Shown: positions 50,537 through 59,988, counted from the stretch's first letter. The stretch: DNA of 64,000 nucleotides from Amycolatopsis sp. WQ 127309 (GCF_023023025.1 NZ_CP095481.1:4216001-4280000), one strand, 5' to 3'. A program made the numbers and translations. Notes: generated by a model not told the origin, from the sequence alone.

Positions 50537-52071
50537 GCGCCGATCTCCTGCTGCTCTTCTACTGCGGGTTCGGTTTCGGGGATGGCGAGGGTCAGCACGG
50601 CTTCCTCGGTCGCGTCGGCACTGGCGATCTCGCCGGCCAGCCGCCCGGCGCGCATCACGAGGATGCGGTCGGCCAGCGTCAGCACCTCGGGCAGGTCGGA
50701 CGAGATGACCAGCAACGCGATGCCCTCCGCGGCGAGGCCGTCGATGATCCGGTAGATCTCGGCCTTGGCGCCGACGTCGACGCCGCGGGTCGGCTCGTCG
50801 AGGATCAGCAGCTTCGGCCGCCGCGCGAGCCACCGCGCCAGGACGGCCTTCTGCTGGTTGCCGCCGGACAGTTTGCGGACTTCCTGCTCCATCGACGGCG
50901 TCCGCACGCGCAGCTCGCGGATGTACTCCTCGACGAGCGCGCGTTCCTTCGCCCGCTTCACCACGCGGAAGCGGCGAAGGCGGTCGAGCACGGAGATGGA
51001 GATGTTGTCGCGCACGGACCGCTGCATCAGCAGCGCGTCCGTCTTGCGTTCTTCGGGCGCGAAGCCGATGCCCGCTTTGACGGCGTCGCCGGGGTTGCGG
51101 GCGCGCAGCCGTTTCCCGGCGAGCTCGATGGTCCCCGAGCGGATCGGCAGGTCGGCGACGATCGCGCGGGCCAGCTCGGAGCGGCCCGCGCCGACCAGCC
51201 CGGCCAGGCAGACGACCTCGCCCGCGCGGACCTGCAGCGAGATGCCGGTGACGTCGTCGGTGGTCACGTCGTCGAGCTTCAGCACGACTTCGCCGGTGTC
51301 CTGCGTGACACGGCGTTCGAGCGCGGACAGGTCGCGGCCGATCATCATCCGGACCAGGCTGGCCTCGTCGGTCTCCGCGGCCTGCTGGACGCCGACGAGC
51401 TTCCCGTCGCGCAGCACCGCGACGCGGTCGGCGAGCCGGAAGATCTCCTTCAGCCGGTGCGAGACGTAGACGACGGCGACGCCGTTGTCGCGCAGCCGCC
51501 CGATCAGCCGGAACAGCGCGTCCACCTCGTGTTCGGACAGCGACGACGTCGGCTCGTCGAAGGCGATCACCTTCGGCGGGGTGTCCGCGGTGAGCACGCG
51601 CAGGATCTCGACGATCTGCCGCTGGGCGGCCGAGAGCGCGACGCCGAGCGTCGCCGGGTTGAGGACGCCTTCGAAGCCGTACTCGGCGAGCGCGTCCTGC
51701 GTCGCCTTCAGCAGCGTGCGGCGGTTGAAGACCCGCGCCTTGGCGGGGAGTTCGCCGACGAAGACGTTCTCCGCCACCGAAACGTGCGGGATGATCTCGG
51801 GTTCCTGGTAGATCACGCGCACCCCGGCGGCCATCGCGGCGCGCGGGGTGTCGAAGGTGACCTCGGTGCCGTCGAGCAGCAGCCGGCCGTCGTCGGGGCC
51901 CTGGTCGCCGGAGAGCACACGCAGGAGCGTCGACTTGCCGGCGCCGTTCTCGCCCATCAGCGCGAGCACCTCGCCGGAGCGGAACTCCAGCGAGACGTCG
52001 TCGAGGGCGGTGACCCCGGAGAAACGCTTGCCGATGCCCTCGACGGCGAGCGCGGGAGCAGAGCTGGACAT
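50533..52071 (-). CDS. Sugar ABC transporter ATP-binding protein (two-domain)
   Basis: This 512-residue protein has two ABC domains, as in RbsA and XylG. Domain one has GENGAGKST near residue 40 and FDEPTSSL; domain two has GLVGAGRSE near 285, signature LSGGNQQK and LLILDEPTRGVDVGAKAE. The first signature reads LSAAQRQ, and the second P-loop is degenerate, as usual in this class. I start at ATG 52071; the longer frame reads through the hairpin upstream. Confidence 0.92.
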   Translation of the reverse strand: MSSSAPALAVEGIGKRFSGVTALDDVSLEFRSGEVLALMGENGAGKSTLLRVLSGDQGPDDGRLLLDGTEVTFDTPRAAMAAGVRVIYQEPEIIPHVSVAENVFVGELPAKARVFNRRTLLKATQDALAEYGFEGVLNPATLGVALSAAQRQIVEILRVLTADTPPKVIAFDEPTSSLSEHEVDALFRLIGRLRDNGVAVVYVSHRLKEIFRLADRVAVLRDGKLVGVQQAAETDEASLVRMMIGRDLSALERRVTQDTGEVVLKLDDVTTDDVTGISLQVRAGEVVCLAGLVGAGRSELARAIVADLPIRSGTIELAGKRLRARNPGDAVKAGIGFAPEERKTDALLMQRSVRDNISISVLDRLRRFRVVKRAKERALVEEYIRELRVRTPSMEQEVRKLSGGNQQKAVLARWLARRPKLLILDEPTRGVDVGAKAEIYRIIDGLAAEGIALLVISSDLPEVLTLADRILVMRAGRLAGEIASADATEEAVLTLAIPETEPAVEEQQEIGA

Positions 52072-52093
52072 GATCGCCCTTCGAGCGGTGGAA

Positions 52094-52133
52094 CCCGTGC
52101 CCGTCACTTTCACGGGAAAGTGACGGGCACGGG
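52094..52133 (-). terminator. 18-bp perfect hairpin inside the sugar operon
   Basis: CCCGTGCCCGTCACTTTC (52094-52111) pairs with GAAAGTGACGGGCACGGG (52116-52133) over the loop ACGG. It lies eight bases after the binding-protein stop and 23 bases before the ATPase start on the same transcript. Such stems after binding-protein genes lower expression of the genes behind by partial termination or protect the upstream message. Confidence 0.65.
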
Positions 52134-52140
52134 AGTTCGG

Positions 52141-53166
52141 TCAGGTGCAGTTGACGCCGGCCTGCTTGTAGTTGTCCTTGTTGACGATCGTGGTCTTCGC
52201 GATCGTCTCGGCGGGCAGCTCCTTGCCGTTCTTCACCTTGTCCACCAGCACCTGGATCGCCGAGCGGCCGACCTCGGCGCCGGAGATGTAGAGCGCGGAC
52301 TTGTTGCCGGTGTCCTTGCCGGCCGCCCAGTCCTTGCAGGTGAGGTACGCGCCGAGCCCGACGCCGATGATGTTGTTCGCCTGCACGCCCGAGTTGGCCA
52401 GCGCCGTCACGACACCGGTCTCGTTCTCGTCGTTGCAGCCCCAGACGACCCAGTGCTTGACGCCCGGGTTCGAGCCGATCACCGCGCCGGCGCGGTTCTG
52501 CGCGTCGACCGGCGAGTTGTCCGTGCCGACGTCGATCACCGGGATGCTCGGGTCGCCGGCCTTCGCGAACGCGGACTTGGCGGCGTTGACGCGGTCGGTG
52601 CAGACGCTGAGGTCCTGCTTGTAGGCGCTGATGATCTTGGTGTCGGCGGCGGTCCAGCCGGCGGCCTTGTACAGCTTCCCGGCCTCGGTGCCGACCGAGT
52701 CGCCCATCTGGCTGCCGTTGAAGCCGACGAACGGGGCCTTCGCGCCGGAGCCGTCCTTGATGACGTCGTCCGAGGCGATGATCGGGATGCCCGCGCTCTT
52801 CGCCTTGTCGATCACCTGCGGGCCGATGGCCTGGTCGGGGACGACGATGGCGACGCCGTTGGCGCCCTGCGCGACCGCGGCGTCGAGTTCGGTGATCGCC
52901 TTGTTGGCGTCCTGGCCGAGGTTGACGACCTTGAGCTCGACACCGAGCTCCTTCGCCTTCTCCTGCGCCCCCTGCGCCTGCTCGACGAAGTACTGCTGGT
53001 CGCCCTGTTTCTGCAGGTAGTACAGCGTGATCTTGCCGTTGGCGGGCGCCTGCTGCGACGCCGGTGCTTCGGTCTTGCCGGAGGAGCAGGCGGCCAACAT
53101 GACGCCAGAAATCAAACAACAACCAACAACGCCCCAGGTCCGTGACCTGTGCGGGTATGTGGACAT
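52141..53166 (-). CDS. Sugar ABC transporter substrate-binding lipoprotein
   Basis: This 341-residue lipoprotein has a lipobox MLAACSS and a type 1 (RbsB/AraF-like) sugar-binding domain (KITLYYLQKQGDQQYF; GVAIVVPDQAIGPQVIDKA; HWVVWGCNDENETGVVTAL). It resembles arabinose-binding AraF proteins in the length and the GCNDE block; the GH88/105 enzyme downstream could supply a pectin-derived sugar. Start ATG at 53166. Confidence 0.9.
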   Translation of the reverse strand: MSTYPHRSRTWGVVGCCLISGVMLAACSSGKTEAPASQQAPANGKITLYYLQKQGDQQYFVEQAQGAQEKAKELGVELKVVNLGQDANKAITELDAAVAQGANGVAIVVPDQAIGPQVIDKAKSAGIPIIASDDVIKDGSGAKAPFVGFNGSQMGDSVGTEAGKLYKAAGWTAADTKIISAYKQDLSVCTDRVNAAKSAFAKAGDPSIPVIDVGTDNSPVDAQNRAGAVIGSNPGVKHWVVWGCNDENETGVVTALANSGVQANNIIGVGLGAYLTCKDWAAGKDTGNKSALYISGAEVGRSAIQVLVDKVKNGKELPAETIAKTTIVNKDNYKQAGVNCT

Positions 53167-53223
53167 CGAGTGCTCCCATGGGGGCCGGGGGTGAGTGTTG
53201 CGGGCGCGTGAACGCCGTGTGAC

Positions 53224-53234
53224 TCGTATTACAA
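53224..53234. promoter_or_regulatory. FadR/FCD-type GntR operator
   Basis: TCGTATTACAA fits TnGTnnnACnA on both strands, the consensus known for FCD-type GntR regulators. It lies 58 bases before the binding-protein gene, the first gene of the operon ending with the FCD regulator. Confidence 0.5.
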
Positions 53235-53496
53235 GACACTCGTTCGGGTGACGTCAAGACGCTCCGGCCTGGCAGTTAGCGGAGCGAGATCTACTCTGTG
53301 TGATCGTGGTGTTGCGCGGACCTGGCCATTAATCGTATTAATTACCGCCCGACCTGCGCGTTGTCCGGTGGCTGTCCGGTGTGAGTGTTGTGATCGGTGT
53401 TGTCGACTGTTGCGCTGGTTGACGGAGGACGTCGCCCCCGAGATGTCGGATTCGCCCGGCTGGGAGGATGACCGGACCACGTCACAAGGGGGATCG

Positions 53497-54624
53497 ATGA
53501 CGAGCTACCGCGTCGCCGTGCTCGCCGGGACCGCCGTCCTGCTGGCCGCCTGCAGCAGCCCGCCGCAGCAGGGCCCGGCGCCGACACCGTTCCCGGAGTC
53601 GTCTTCGGGCCAGTCATCGGCGGCGCCTGATGGCTCCTTCAGCGTCGTCGCGACCGGCGACGTCCTGATCCACCCGGCGCTGTCGGACCAGGCCGAGGCC
53701 GACGGGCACGGCAAGTTCGACTACCGGCCGCTGCTGGCCGGGATCAAGCCGCTGATCTCCGGCGCCGACCTCGGGATCTGCCACCTCGAGACGCCGCTGG
53801 CGCCCGAAGGCGGGCCCTACAGCGGGTACCCGTCGTTCAGCGCGCCGCCGGAGATCGCGGCCGCGATCAAGGACACCGGGTACGACACCTGCTCGACGGC
53901 GTCCAACCACACGATCGACCAGGGCGCCGGCGGCGTCGAGCGGACCCTGGACGCGCTCGACGCGAACGGCCTCAAGCACACCGGCTCGGCCCGGTCGGCG
54001 AGGGAGGCGGCGACGCCGCTGATCCTGGACGTCCACGGCGTCAAGGTCGCGCAGGTGTCGTACGCCTTCGGCTTCAACGGGATCAAGGTGCCGGCCGGGA
54101 AGCCGTGGCTGGCCAACCAGATCGACGTCGACGACGTCCTGGCGGCGGCGAAGAAGGCGCGCGAGGCGGGCGCGCAGGTCGTGATCGCGAGCCTGCACTG
54201 GGGCGTCGAGTACCAGCACGACCCGACGGCCGAGCAGCGCAGCCAGGCCAAGAAGCTGCTGGGGTCGGCCGACATCGACCTGATCGTCGGCCACCACGCG
54301 CACGTGGTGCAGCCGTTCGAGAAGGTGGGGGACAAGTGGGTGGCCTACGGCCTCGGCAACAGCGTCGCCCGCCACTCCGACCCGCGCGGGGACACCGAGG
54401 AGGGCGCGGCGGCCCGGTTCCGCTTCGTCCGCGACGGCGACCGCTGGAAGGTCGACAAGGCCGAGTACGTCCCGACCCTCATCAAGCTGGACGCGCCCAT
54501 CCGCCTTCTCGACTTGTCGACATCCCCGGCGTCAACGCAGGTCACGAAGGCCCTGTCCGACACGGACAAGAACATCCTGTCCCTGGGAGCCGACAAAGAC
54601 GGCCTCACCCGCCCCGGCAGGTAA
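53497..54624 (+). CDS. CapA-like lipoprotein (PGA_cap metallophosphatase fold)
   Basis: This 375-residue lipoprotein has a lipobox LLAACSS and a CapA domain: VVATGDVLIHPAL near residue 48, LGICHLETPL, STASNHTIDQG, SLHWGVEYQHDPT and VGHHAHVVQP. CapA is linked to poly-gamma-glutamate capsule export, but the actinobacterial members have unknown substrates. The AT-rich palindromic stretch ATTAATCGTATTAAT (about 53328-53343) upstream may hold the promoter. ATG 53497 follows AAGGGGG. A strong palindromic element follows the gene. Confidence 0.87.
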   Translation: MTSYRVAVLAGTAVLLAACSSPPQQGPAPTPFPESSSGQSSAAPDGSFSVVATGDVLIHPALSDQAEADGHGKFDYRPLLAGIKPLISGADLGICHLETPLAPEGGPYSGYPSFSAPPEIAAAIKDTGYDTCSTASNHTIDQGAGGVERTLDALDANGLKHTGSARSAREAATPLILDVHGVKVAQVSYAFGFNGIKVPAGKPWLANQIDVDDVLAAAKKAREAGAQVVIASLHWGVEYQHDPTAEQRSQAKKLLGSADIDLIVGHHAHVVQPFEKVGDKWVAYGLGNSVARHSDPRGDTEEGAAARFRFVRDGDRWKVDKAEYVPTLIKLDAPIRLLDLSTSPASTQVTKALSDTDKNILSLGADKDGLTRPGR

Positions 54625-54732
54625 CCCGTCACTCACGTGATCGGAGACGGAACTGGCGTGATTGAAGCCGGAACTCGCGAGTTCCGGCTTCAATCACGCG
54701 AATCACGGGTCTGGTCACGCGAGTGACGGGTT
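54623..54732. terminator. Nested palindromes between convergent genes
   Basis: A 42-base perfect palindrome (54657-54698, centre CG) reads CGTGATTGAAGCCGGAACTCG on each arm. Around it, AACCCGTCACTC (54623-54634) pairs perfectly with GAGTGACGGGTT (54721-54732), extended to 17 of 18 bases. It fills the whole gap between the CapA and polyprenyl synthase stops, so a two-way terminator is the least it does. Confidence 0.65.
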
Positions 54733-55761
54733 TCAGTGGGTGCGGGTGGTGATCAGGCGGGCCAGGGTGGCGAGTTCGGCGCCGGCGCGCGGGTTCGGGT
54801 TCACCGCGGCCAGGTCGCGGAGGCCCTTGGCCAGCAGCGCCTCGGCCTGGGCCTGGCTCCATTGGCGGCCGCCGGCTTCGTCGACGAGCGTGGCCGCGCG
54901 GGCCAGCGAAGCTTCGTCGAGCGGGTCCGTTCCCGAGTAGAGCTCGGCCAGCTCGGCGCCCGCCGCCGTGCCGGAACACAGGGCCGTCACGACCGGCAGC
55001 GACTTCTTGCGGTTCTGCAGGTCCGAGTACACCGGCTTGCCGGTGACGTCGGGGTCGCCCCAGATGCCGAGCAGGTCGTCGATGTGCTGGAACGCCAGCC
55101 CGATCGAGCGGCCGAACGCGCCCAGCCGCTCGGCGTCCCCGGGCTTCCCCTGCCCCGCCAGCGCCCCGAGCGTGCACGCCGCGCCCAGCAGCGCCGCCGT
55201 CTTGCCCTCCGCCATCCGGACGCACTCGCCCGGGGTGACGTCGTCGCGTTGCTCGAAGCCGAGGTCCGCGGCCTGGCCGTCGAGCAGGTCGAGCACCCCG
55301 GCCGACAGCAGCCGGGTGCTCGCGACGCCGCTCGGCGCGAGCAGCTCGAACGCCAGCGACAGCAACGCGTCCCCGGCGAGCACCGCCGGGCCGGTGCCGA
55401 ACACCGTCCACGCCGTGGCCCGGTGCCGCCGGGTCGTGTCGCCGTCCATGACGTCGTCGTGCAGCAGCGAGAAGTTGTGCACGAGCTCGACCGCGACGGC
55501 GGCGGGGACGGCGTCCGCCGCGTCCCCGCCCACCGCCTCCGCGCACAGCAGCACCAACGCCGGGCGCAGGGCTTTGCCGCCGTCACCCCGCGTCGGCTCG
55601 CCGTTCGCGTCCCACCAGCCGAAGTGGTAACCCGCGATCCGCCGCATCGACTCCGGCAGCCGCTCGGCCGCCGTCCGCGTCGCCGCGTCGACCAGGCTCT
55701 TGCTCCAGGTCAGGACGTCGGAGAGCGGCCGGGCCGCGGTGCGCGTGTCCAAGGTCGTCAT
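54733..55761 (-). CDS. Polyprenyl diphosphate synthase, encapsulin-linked
   Basis: This 342-residue isoprenoid chain-elongation enzyme has the first aspartate-rich motif LLHDDVMDGDTTRR near residue 105, the second QHIDDLLGIWGD near 235, and the GGKALRPALV start. It makes a prenyl diphosphate of uncertain chain length. It overlaps the shell gene (ATGA). Such synthases are known cargo of Family 2B encapsulins, whose targeting sits in a disordered N-terminus; here only about 12 residues precede the fold. Confidence 0.9.
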   Translation of the reverse strand: MTTLDTRTAARPLSDVLTWSKSLVDAATRTAAERLPESMRRIAGYHFGWWDANGEPTRGDGGKALRPALVLLCAEAVGGDAADAVPAAVAVELVHNFSLLHDDVMDGDTTRRHRATAWTVFGTGPAVLAGDALLSLAFELLAPSGVASTRLLSAGVLDLLDGQAADLGFEQRDDVTPGECVRMAEGKTAALLGAACTLGALAGQGKPGDAERLGAFGRSIGLAFQHIDDLLGIWGDPDVTGKPVYSDLQNRKKSLPVVTALCSGTAAGAELAELYSGTDPLDEASLARAATLVDEAGGRQWSQAQAEALLAKGLRDLAAVNPNPRAGAELATLARLITTRTH

Positions 55762-57149
55762 CAGCGCCCGACCTCGACGTCGCCGAGCACGCCGAGCGCG
55801 TCCGGCACCAGCACGGCCGCCGAGTGGTAGGCGCTGACCAGGTACGACGTCACCGCGCGCTCGTTGATGCCCAGGAACCGCACGTTGAGGCCCGGCTGGT
55901 ACTCGTCGGGCAGCGCCGCCGGCCGCAGCCCGATCACGCCGGCGTCGTCCTCGCCCGTGCGCATCGCGATGATCGACGTCGTGCCCGCGTCGGTGACCGG
56001 GATCTTGTCGCTCGGCAGGATCGGCACGCCGCGCCACGCGCTCACGCGCCGGCCGTCGAGGACCGTCGTCGCCGGGTAGAGCCCGCGTGCGGTGCACTCG
56101 CGCCCGAGTGCCGCGATCGCGCGCGGGTGCGCCAGGAAGAACCGGGTCTTGCGGCGGCGGGTGAGCAGCTCGTCCATGTCGTCCGGCGTGGGCGGGCCGC
56201 TGCGGGTGGTGATCCGCTGCTTGAGGTCCGCGCTGTGCAGCAGCCCGAACTCGGTGCTGTTGACCAGCTCGTGCTCCTGCCGTTCCCGCAACGCCTCCAC
56301 GGTGAGCCGCAGCTGCTGATCCAGCTGGTTCATCGGCTGGTTGTAGAGGTCGGTGACGCGGTTGCTGACGCGCAGGATCGTCTGCGCGACGGCGAGGTCG
56401 TACTCCCGCGGCGACGGGTCGTAGTCGACGTAGGTGCCGGCGAGGATCGGCTCGCCGTCGTGGCCGGCGGACAGGTCGATGCTCGCCTCGCCCCGGGCGT
56501 TCTGGGGTTTGCGCTCCCGCCCGGCCATCTCGGCGACGTGCGCGCGCAGCGACTCGGAGCGGCCGTTGAGCCGGGCGTACGCCGCCACCGGGAGGATCAG
56601 CGCGATCACCCGGGTCTTGGCGCGGGCGGTGAACTTCCACGTCGCGTCGTCGCGGGCGAGCAGGTCGGCGCCGAAGTGGTCGCCGTCGGAGGCGGTGCCC
56701 AGCAGCGTCTCGTCGCCGTACTCGCCGCGGCCGTGCTGGGTCACCTTGCCGTGCGCGATCAGCACCAGCGTGTCGAGCGGGTCGCCGGCGGTGGTGATCG
56801 TCGCGCCCGGCTCGTACTCGCGTTGCTCGAAGGCGTCGGCCAGCGCCGACAGCGCCTGCTCGTCGCCGAACCCGTGCAGCAGCTCGAGCTCGGTCAGTTC
56901 CGCGGGCACCACCTGGACGCGGGCGCCGGTGTTGAAGAAGCTGAGCTTGCCGTCGCCGATCGTGTAGGTCAGCCGCCGGTTGACGCGGTAGCTGCCCGCC
57001 GGGACCTCGACCCAGGGCAGCTGCGAGAGCAGCCACCGCGGGGTGATGCCGCGCATCTGCGGGAGCGACTTGGTGGTGGTGCTGAGCGTGCGGGCCGCCT
57101 GGGTGCCGAGCGACAGCTGCGGCGGCGCCGGTTCTTCGGTGACTGTCAA
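55761..57149 (-). CDS. Family 2B encapsulin shell protein (second copy)
   Basis: This 462-residue HK97-fold shell protein has a cNMP-binding-like domain inserted (about residues 75-200; [20 protein letters not shown]) as in Family 2B encapsulins. Conserved shell blocks include [50 protein letters not shown] and [16 protein letters not shown]. The start is TTG overlapping the stop of the small proline-rich gene (TTGA). It is similar to, but clearly diverged from, the first shell gene, so a mixed shell is plausible. Confidence 0.9.
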   Translation of the reverse strand: MTVTEEPAPPQLSLGTQAARTLSTTTKSLPQMRGITPRWLLSQLPWVEVPAGSYRVNRRLTYTIGDGKLSFFNTGARVQVVPAELTELELLHGFGDEQALSALADAFEQREYEPGATITTAGDPLDTLVLIAHGKVTQHGRGEYGDETLLGTASDGDHFGADLLARDDATWKFTARAKTRVIALILPVAAYARLNGRSESLRAHVAEMAGRERKPQNARGEASIDLSAGHDGEPILAGTYVDYDPSPREYDLAVAQTILRVSNRVTDLYNQPMNQLDQQLRLTVEALRERQEHELVNSTEFGLLHSADLKQRITTRSGPPTPDDMDELLTRRRKTRFFLAHPRAIAALGRECTARGLYPATTVLDGRRVSAWRGVPILPSDKIPVTDAGTTSIIAMRTGEDDAGVIGLRPAALPDEYQPGLNVRFLGINERAVTSYLVSAYHSAAVLVPDALGVLGDVEVGR

Positions 57150-57328
57150 GGTTTCACGCGCCGATCGGGTTCTGGGGCTTCAGGAGGACGGGCGCCCGCG
57201 GGCTTCGGCACGATCCGGGCGGCGGCCGTGCCCAGGCCCGTCGGCCCGAAGGCCGACGGGGGGAGGCCGGAGCCCGGACGCGGGGGCTCCGCGTCCGGCT
57301 TCCGGGGTGGCGTGGCGGGTTCGGGCAT
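57146..57328 (-). CDS. 60-residue proline-rich protein between the two shell genes
   Basis: This small protein is rich in Pro, Ala, Arg and Gly, with no cysteine, aromatic residues but one Phe, and no predicted fold. Its middle reads [17 protein letters not shown]. It overlaps the stop of the first shell gene (ATGA) and the start of the second (TTGA), so it is translated as part of the operon. Family 2 cargo carries disordered Pro/Ala/Gly-rich targeting segments; here the synthase lacks a long one. I infer that this protein is a detached cargo-loading adaptor or a shell accessory. No family is known to me. Confidence 0.55.
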   Translation of the reverse strand: MPEPATPPRKPDAEPPRPGSGLPPSAFGPTGLGTAAARIVPKPAGARPPEAPEPDRRVKP

Positions 57329-58740
57329 CAGCCCTCCCGGCCGATCTCGGCGCTCTCCAGGACGGCGAGCGCGTCCGGCACGAGCACCGCGGCGGAGTAG
57401 TAGGCGCTGACCAGGTAGGAGATGATCGCCTGCTCCGAGACGCCCATGAACCGGACGTTCAGGCCCGGCTGGTACTCGTCGGGCAGCCCGGTCTGGTGCA
57501 GCCCGACGACGCCCTGGGACTGCTCGCCGGTGCGCATCAGCAGGATCGAGCTGGTCCGGGTCTCGGTGACGGGGATCTTGTTGCACGGCAGGATCGGGAT
57601 CCCGCGCCACGCCGGCACCTGGTGCCCGCCCATGTCGACGGCGTCCGGGTAGATCCCGGCCTTGCTGCACTCGCGGCCGAACGCGGCGATCGTCTTCGGG
57701 TGGGCCAGGAAGAACCCGGGGTCCTTCCACACCAGCGAAAGCAGGTCGTCGAGGTCGTCCGGCGTCGGCGGGCCGGTGCGGGTCGGGACGCGCTGGGCGA
57801 AGTCGGCGTTGTGCAGCAGCCCGAAGTCGGTGTTGTTGATCAGCTCGTGTTCCTGGCGCTCCCGCAACGCCTCCACTGTGAGCCGCAGCTGCTGCTCGAT
57901 CTGGTTCATCGGCTGGTTGTAGAGGTCCGCGACGCGGGAGTGCACCCGCAGCACGGTCTGGGCGACGCTCAGCTCGTACTCGCGCGGCGAGCTGTCGTAG
58001 TCGACGAACGTGCCGGGCAGCGCCGGTTCGCCGTCGTGGCCGGCGGAGAGCGTGATCTCCGCTTCACCGTGGTCGTTGCGGGCCGACGCGCCACCGGCGA
58101 CGAAGGCGTCCAGGTGGGCCTGCAGGGTCTCCGACCGGTCCCGCACGTCCTGGAATGCCTGGCGCGGCAGGCTCAGCACGGTGCACCGGGTGACGGCCTT
58201 CGCCGTGAACTCCCAGATCCCGTCGCTGCTGATCAGCGAGCCTTCGCCGAAGTAGTCGCCGTCGGCCATCGTGCCGAGCACCGTCTGGTCGCCGTAGGCG
58301 CCGGTGCCGACCTTGGTGATCTTGCCGTGCGCGATGAGGAAGACGTGGTCGGCCTGGCTGCCGAACTCGACGAGCGCGTCACCCGGCTCGTACTCGTGCT
58401 GGCCGAAGCGGCTCGCCAGCTCGTTGAGGACCTCTTCGTCGTCGTACCCGCGCAGCGGCGCGAGCTCGCCGAGCTCCGGCGGGATCACGCGGACCTCGGC
58501 GCCGGTCGTGGTGAACGTGACCCGCCCGTCGCCCACGGCGTAGCTCAGCCGGCGGTTGACGCGGTAGGCGCCGCCGGAGACCTCGACCCACGGCAGCAGC
58601 TTCAGCAGCCACCGCGACGAGATGCCCTGCATCTGCGGGACGGACTTCGTCGTCGTCGCCAGGGTCCGGGCCGCGGCCCGGCCGAGGCTCAGAGGTGCCT
58701 GTTCCGCGGTCGCGGAGTCCACCGGGTCGGTGACAGTCAC
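57328..58740 (-). CDS. Family 2B encapsulin shell protein (first copy)
   Basis: This 470-residue shell protein has the same HK97-type core and cNMP-like insert ([20 protein letters not shown] near 160) as the second copy. Blocks: [67 protein letters not shown] start at GTG 58740, where the similarity to the second copy (VTVT) begins; the longer frame reads a non-similar leader. It is the first gene of the four-gene operon. Confidence 0.88.
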   Translation of the reverse strand: MTVTDPVDSATAEQAPLSLGRAAARTLATTTKSVPQMQGISSRWLLKLLPWVEVSGGAYRVNRRLSYAVGDGRVTFTTTGAEVRVIPPELGELAPLRGYDDEEVLNELASRFGQHEYEPGDALVEFGSQADHVFLIAHGKITKVGTGAYGDQTVLGTMADGDYFGEGSLISSDGIWEFTAKAVTRCTVLSLPRQAFQDVRDRSETLQAHLDAFVAGGASARNDHGEAEITLSAGHDGEPALPGTFVDYDSSPREYELSVAQTVLRVHSRVADLYNQPMNQIEQQLRLTVEALRERQEHELINNTDFGLLHNADFAQRVPTRTGPPTPDDLDDLLSLVWKDPGFFLAHPKTIAAFGRECSKAGIYPDAVDMGGHQVPAWRGIPILPCNKIPVTETRTSSILLMRTGEQSQGVVGLHQTGLPDEYQPGLNVRFMGVSEQAIISYLVSAYYSAAVLVPDALAVLESAEIGREG

Positions 58741-59223
58741 AGCGAGAACCACCCATTCGTTCGGAGTCGGTGCGCGCCCGCCCTGCGGCGCGCGGAGTTG
58801 TGACCTGCGATTTTCGATAATGCGCGGTTGCCGGCGCCGCGAAATCAACATATCAACCGGGCGGAGCCGCACAATGACACGATCGGGTCACCGGGATATT
58901 CGCCGGGCCGTGTTCCGGCCATTCCGGACACTCGTCGGCGGGTGCCGGGCACAGCTGGTGACGGCGGGTGCCCGCGCATCACTCGGTCGGGAAAGTTCCC
59001 TGCTCGTAAGGGGAATTCGGAGTAGCGCCACGCGGTGGCGGAATGGACCCCGGTGCCGGTCGGCTGGGCCGAACCGGCGATAATCGGACCGCGGGTGCGG
59101 CCACTCGGATGATTCCCACAATGTCACGTTGTCCGCCCGGAAATGGATGACTAACTTGAGCGGGTCCCGGTTGCGGAATTCACCGGGCGGCGCGTCCCGC
59201 GTTCGGCGGGTGAAAGGACTCGG
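58741..59223. promoter_or_regulatory. Divergent intergenic region before the encapsulin operon
   Basis: This stretch of 483 bases, less GC-rich than the genes, should hold the promoters of the encapsulin operon and the DUF4239 gene. ACAATGWCACG occurs twice (58871-58881 and 59118-59128); the second is part of the near-palindrome ACAATGTCACGTTGT (59118-59132). An imperfect inverted repeat GTGTTCCGG...CCGGACAC lies near 58911-58932. No gene is seen. Confidence 0.45.
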
Positions 59224-59988
59224 ATGAACATCTTCCTGGCCGGCAGTCTGTGGGTGGTCGGCGCGGCGCTCGTCGGCGCCGTGATCGGGTACCTGGTCCG
59301 GCGGTTCGGCTGGGACGAGGGGCGGGCCGACAACAACGACGCGGCCGGCCAGGTGTTCACCATCGTCGGCGGGCTGCACGCGGTGCTGATGGCGTTCGTG
59401 CTCATCTCGCTCTACGACTCGGTGGGCAGCGCGACCCAGGACGCGCAGACCGAGGCCGACAGCCTCGTGGCGGCCACCTGGGCCGCCGACGCGCTCCCGC
59501 CCGACACCGCGGACCGCGTGCGCCAGCTCGCCACCGCCTACTCGCAGACGGTCGAGCAGCAGGAGTGGCCGCGCCTGGCCGACGGCGGCGCGATCCCGGC
59601 CACCGGCTGGACGCAGCTGGACCAGATGCGCCAGGCCGTCGCGGCCGCGAACGTCGACGGCGACTGGCAGATCGACCGCAAGACCGAGGCCAGCAACCAG
59701 CTCTGGTCGGTGTACCAGTCCCGCACCCAGCGGCTGAACAACGCCGGCGGTGGTGGGGTCGGCGCGGTCGTCTGGTTCGCGCTCGTCCTCGGCAGCATCA
59801 TCACGGCGATCCTGCTGCCCAACCTCTTCGGCGGCACCCGGCTCGCCGCGCACATCATCATCGTCTCCACGCTGGCCGGCACGATCACGTTGCTGTTGTT
59901 CGCGATCTACCAGCTGCAGAACCCGTTCAGCGGCGGCGCGAGCATCCCGCCGGACGCGTTCAAGTCGGCGCTGGAAAGGCTGGCTTGA
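59224..59988 (+). CDS. DUF4239-type membrane protein
   Basis: This 254-residue protein has four hydrophobic helices (about residues 3-24, 45-65, 176-198 and 205-226) and a soluble helical loop, matching the bestrophin-like DUF4239 family. Its function is unknown. ATG 59224 follows GGTGAAAGGACTCGG. The next gene overlaps its stop by TTGA. Confidence 0.82.
   Translation: MNIFLAGSLWVVGAALVGAVIGYLVRRFGWDEGRADNNDAAGQVFTIVGGLHAVLMAFVLISLYDSVGSATQDAQTEADSLVAATWAADALPPDTADRVRQLATAYSQTVEQQEWPRLADGGAIPATGWTQLDQMRQAVAAANVDGDWQIDRKTEASNQLWSVYQSRTQRLNNAGGGGVGAVVWFALVLGSIITAILLPNLFGGTRLAAHIIIVSTLAGTITLLLFAIYQLQNPFSGGASIPPDAFKSALERLA

Noticed and set aside
52072..52113. Upstream start for the sugar ATPase
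   Set aside because: The 14 extra residues lie in the intergenic hairpin, whereas the ATG at 52071 has a ribosome site and fits the family.
49502..53257. 1251-codon minus-strand frame
   Set aside because: Only its last 345 codons (the permease) are real; the rest is out-of-frame reading of the ATPase and binding protein.
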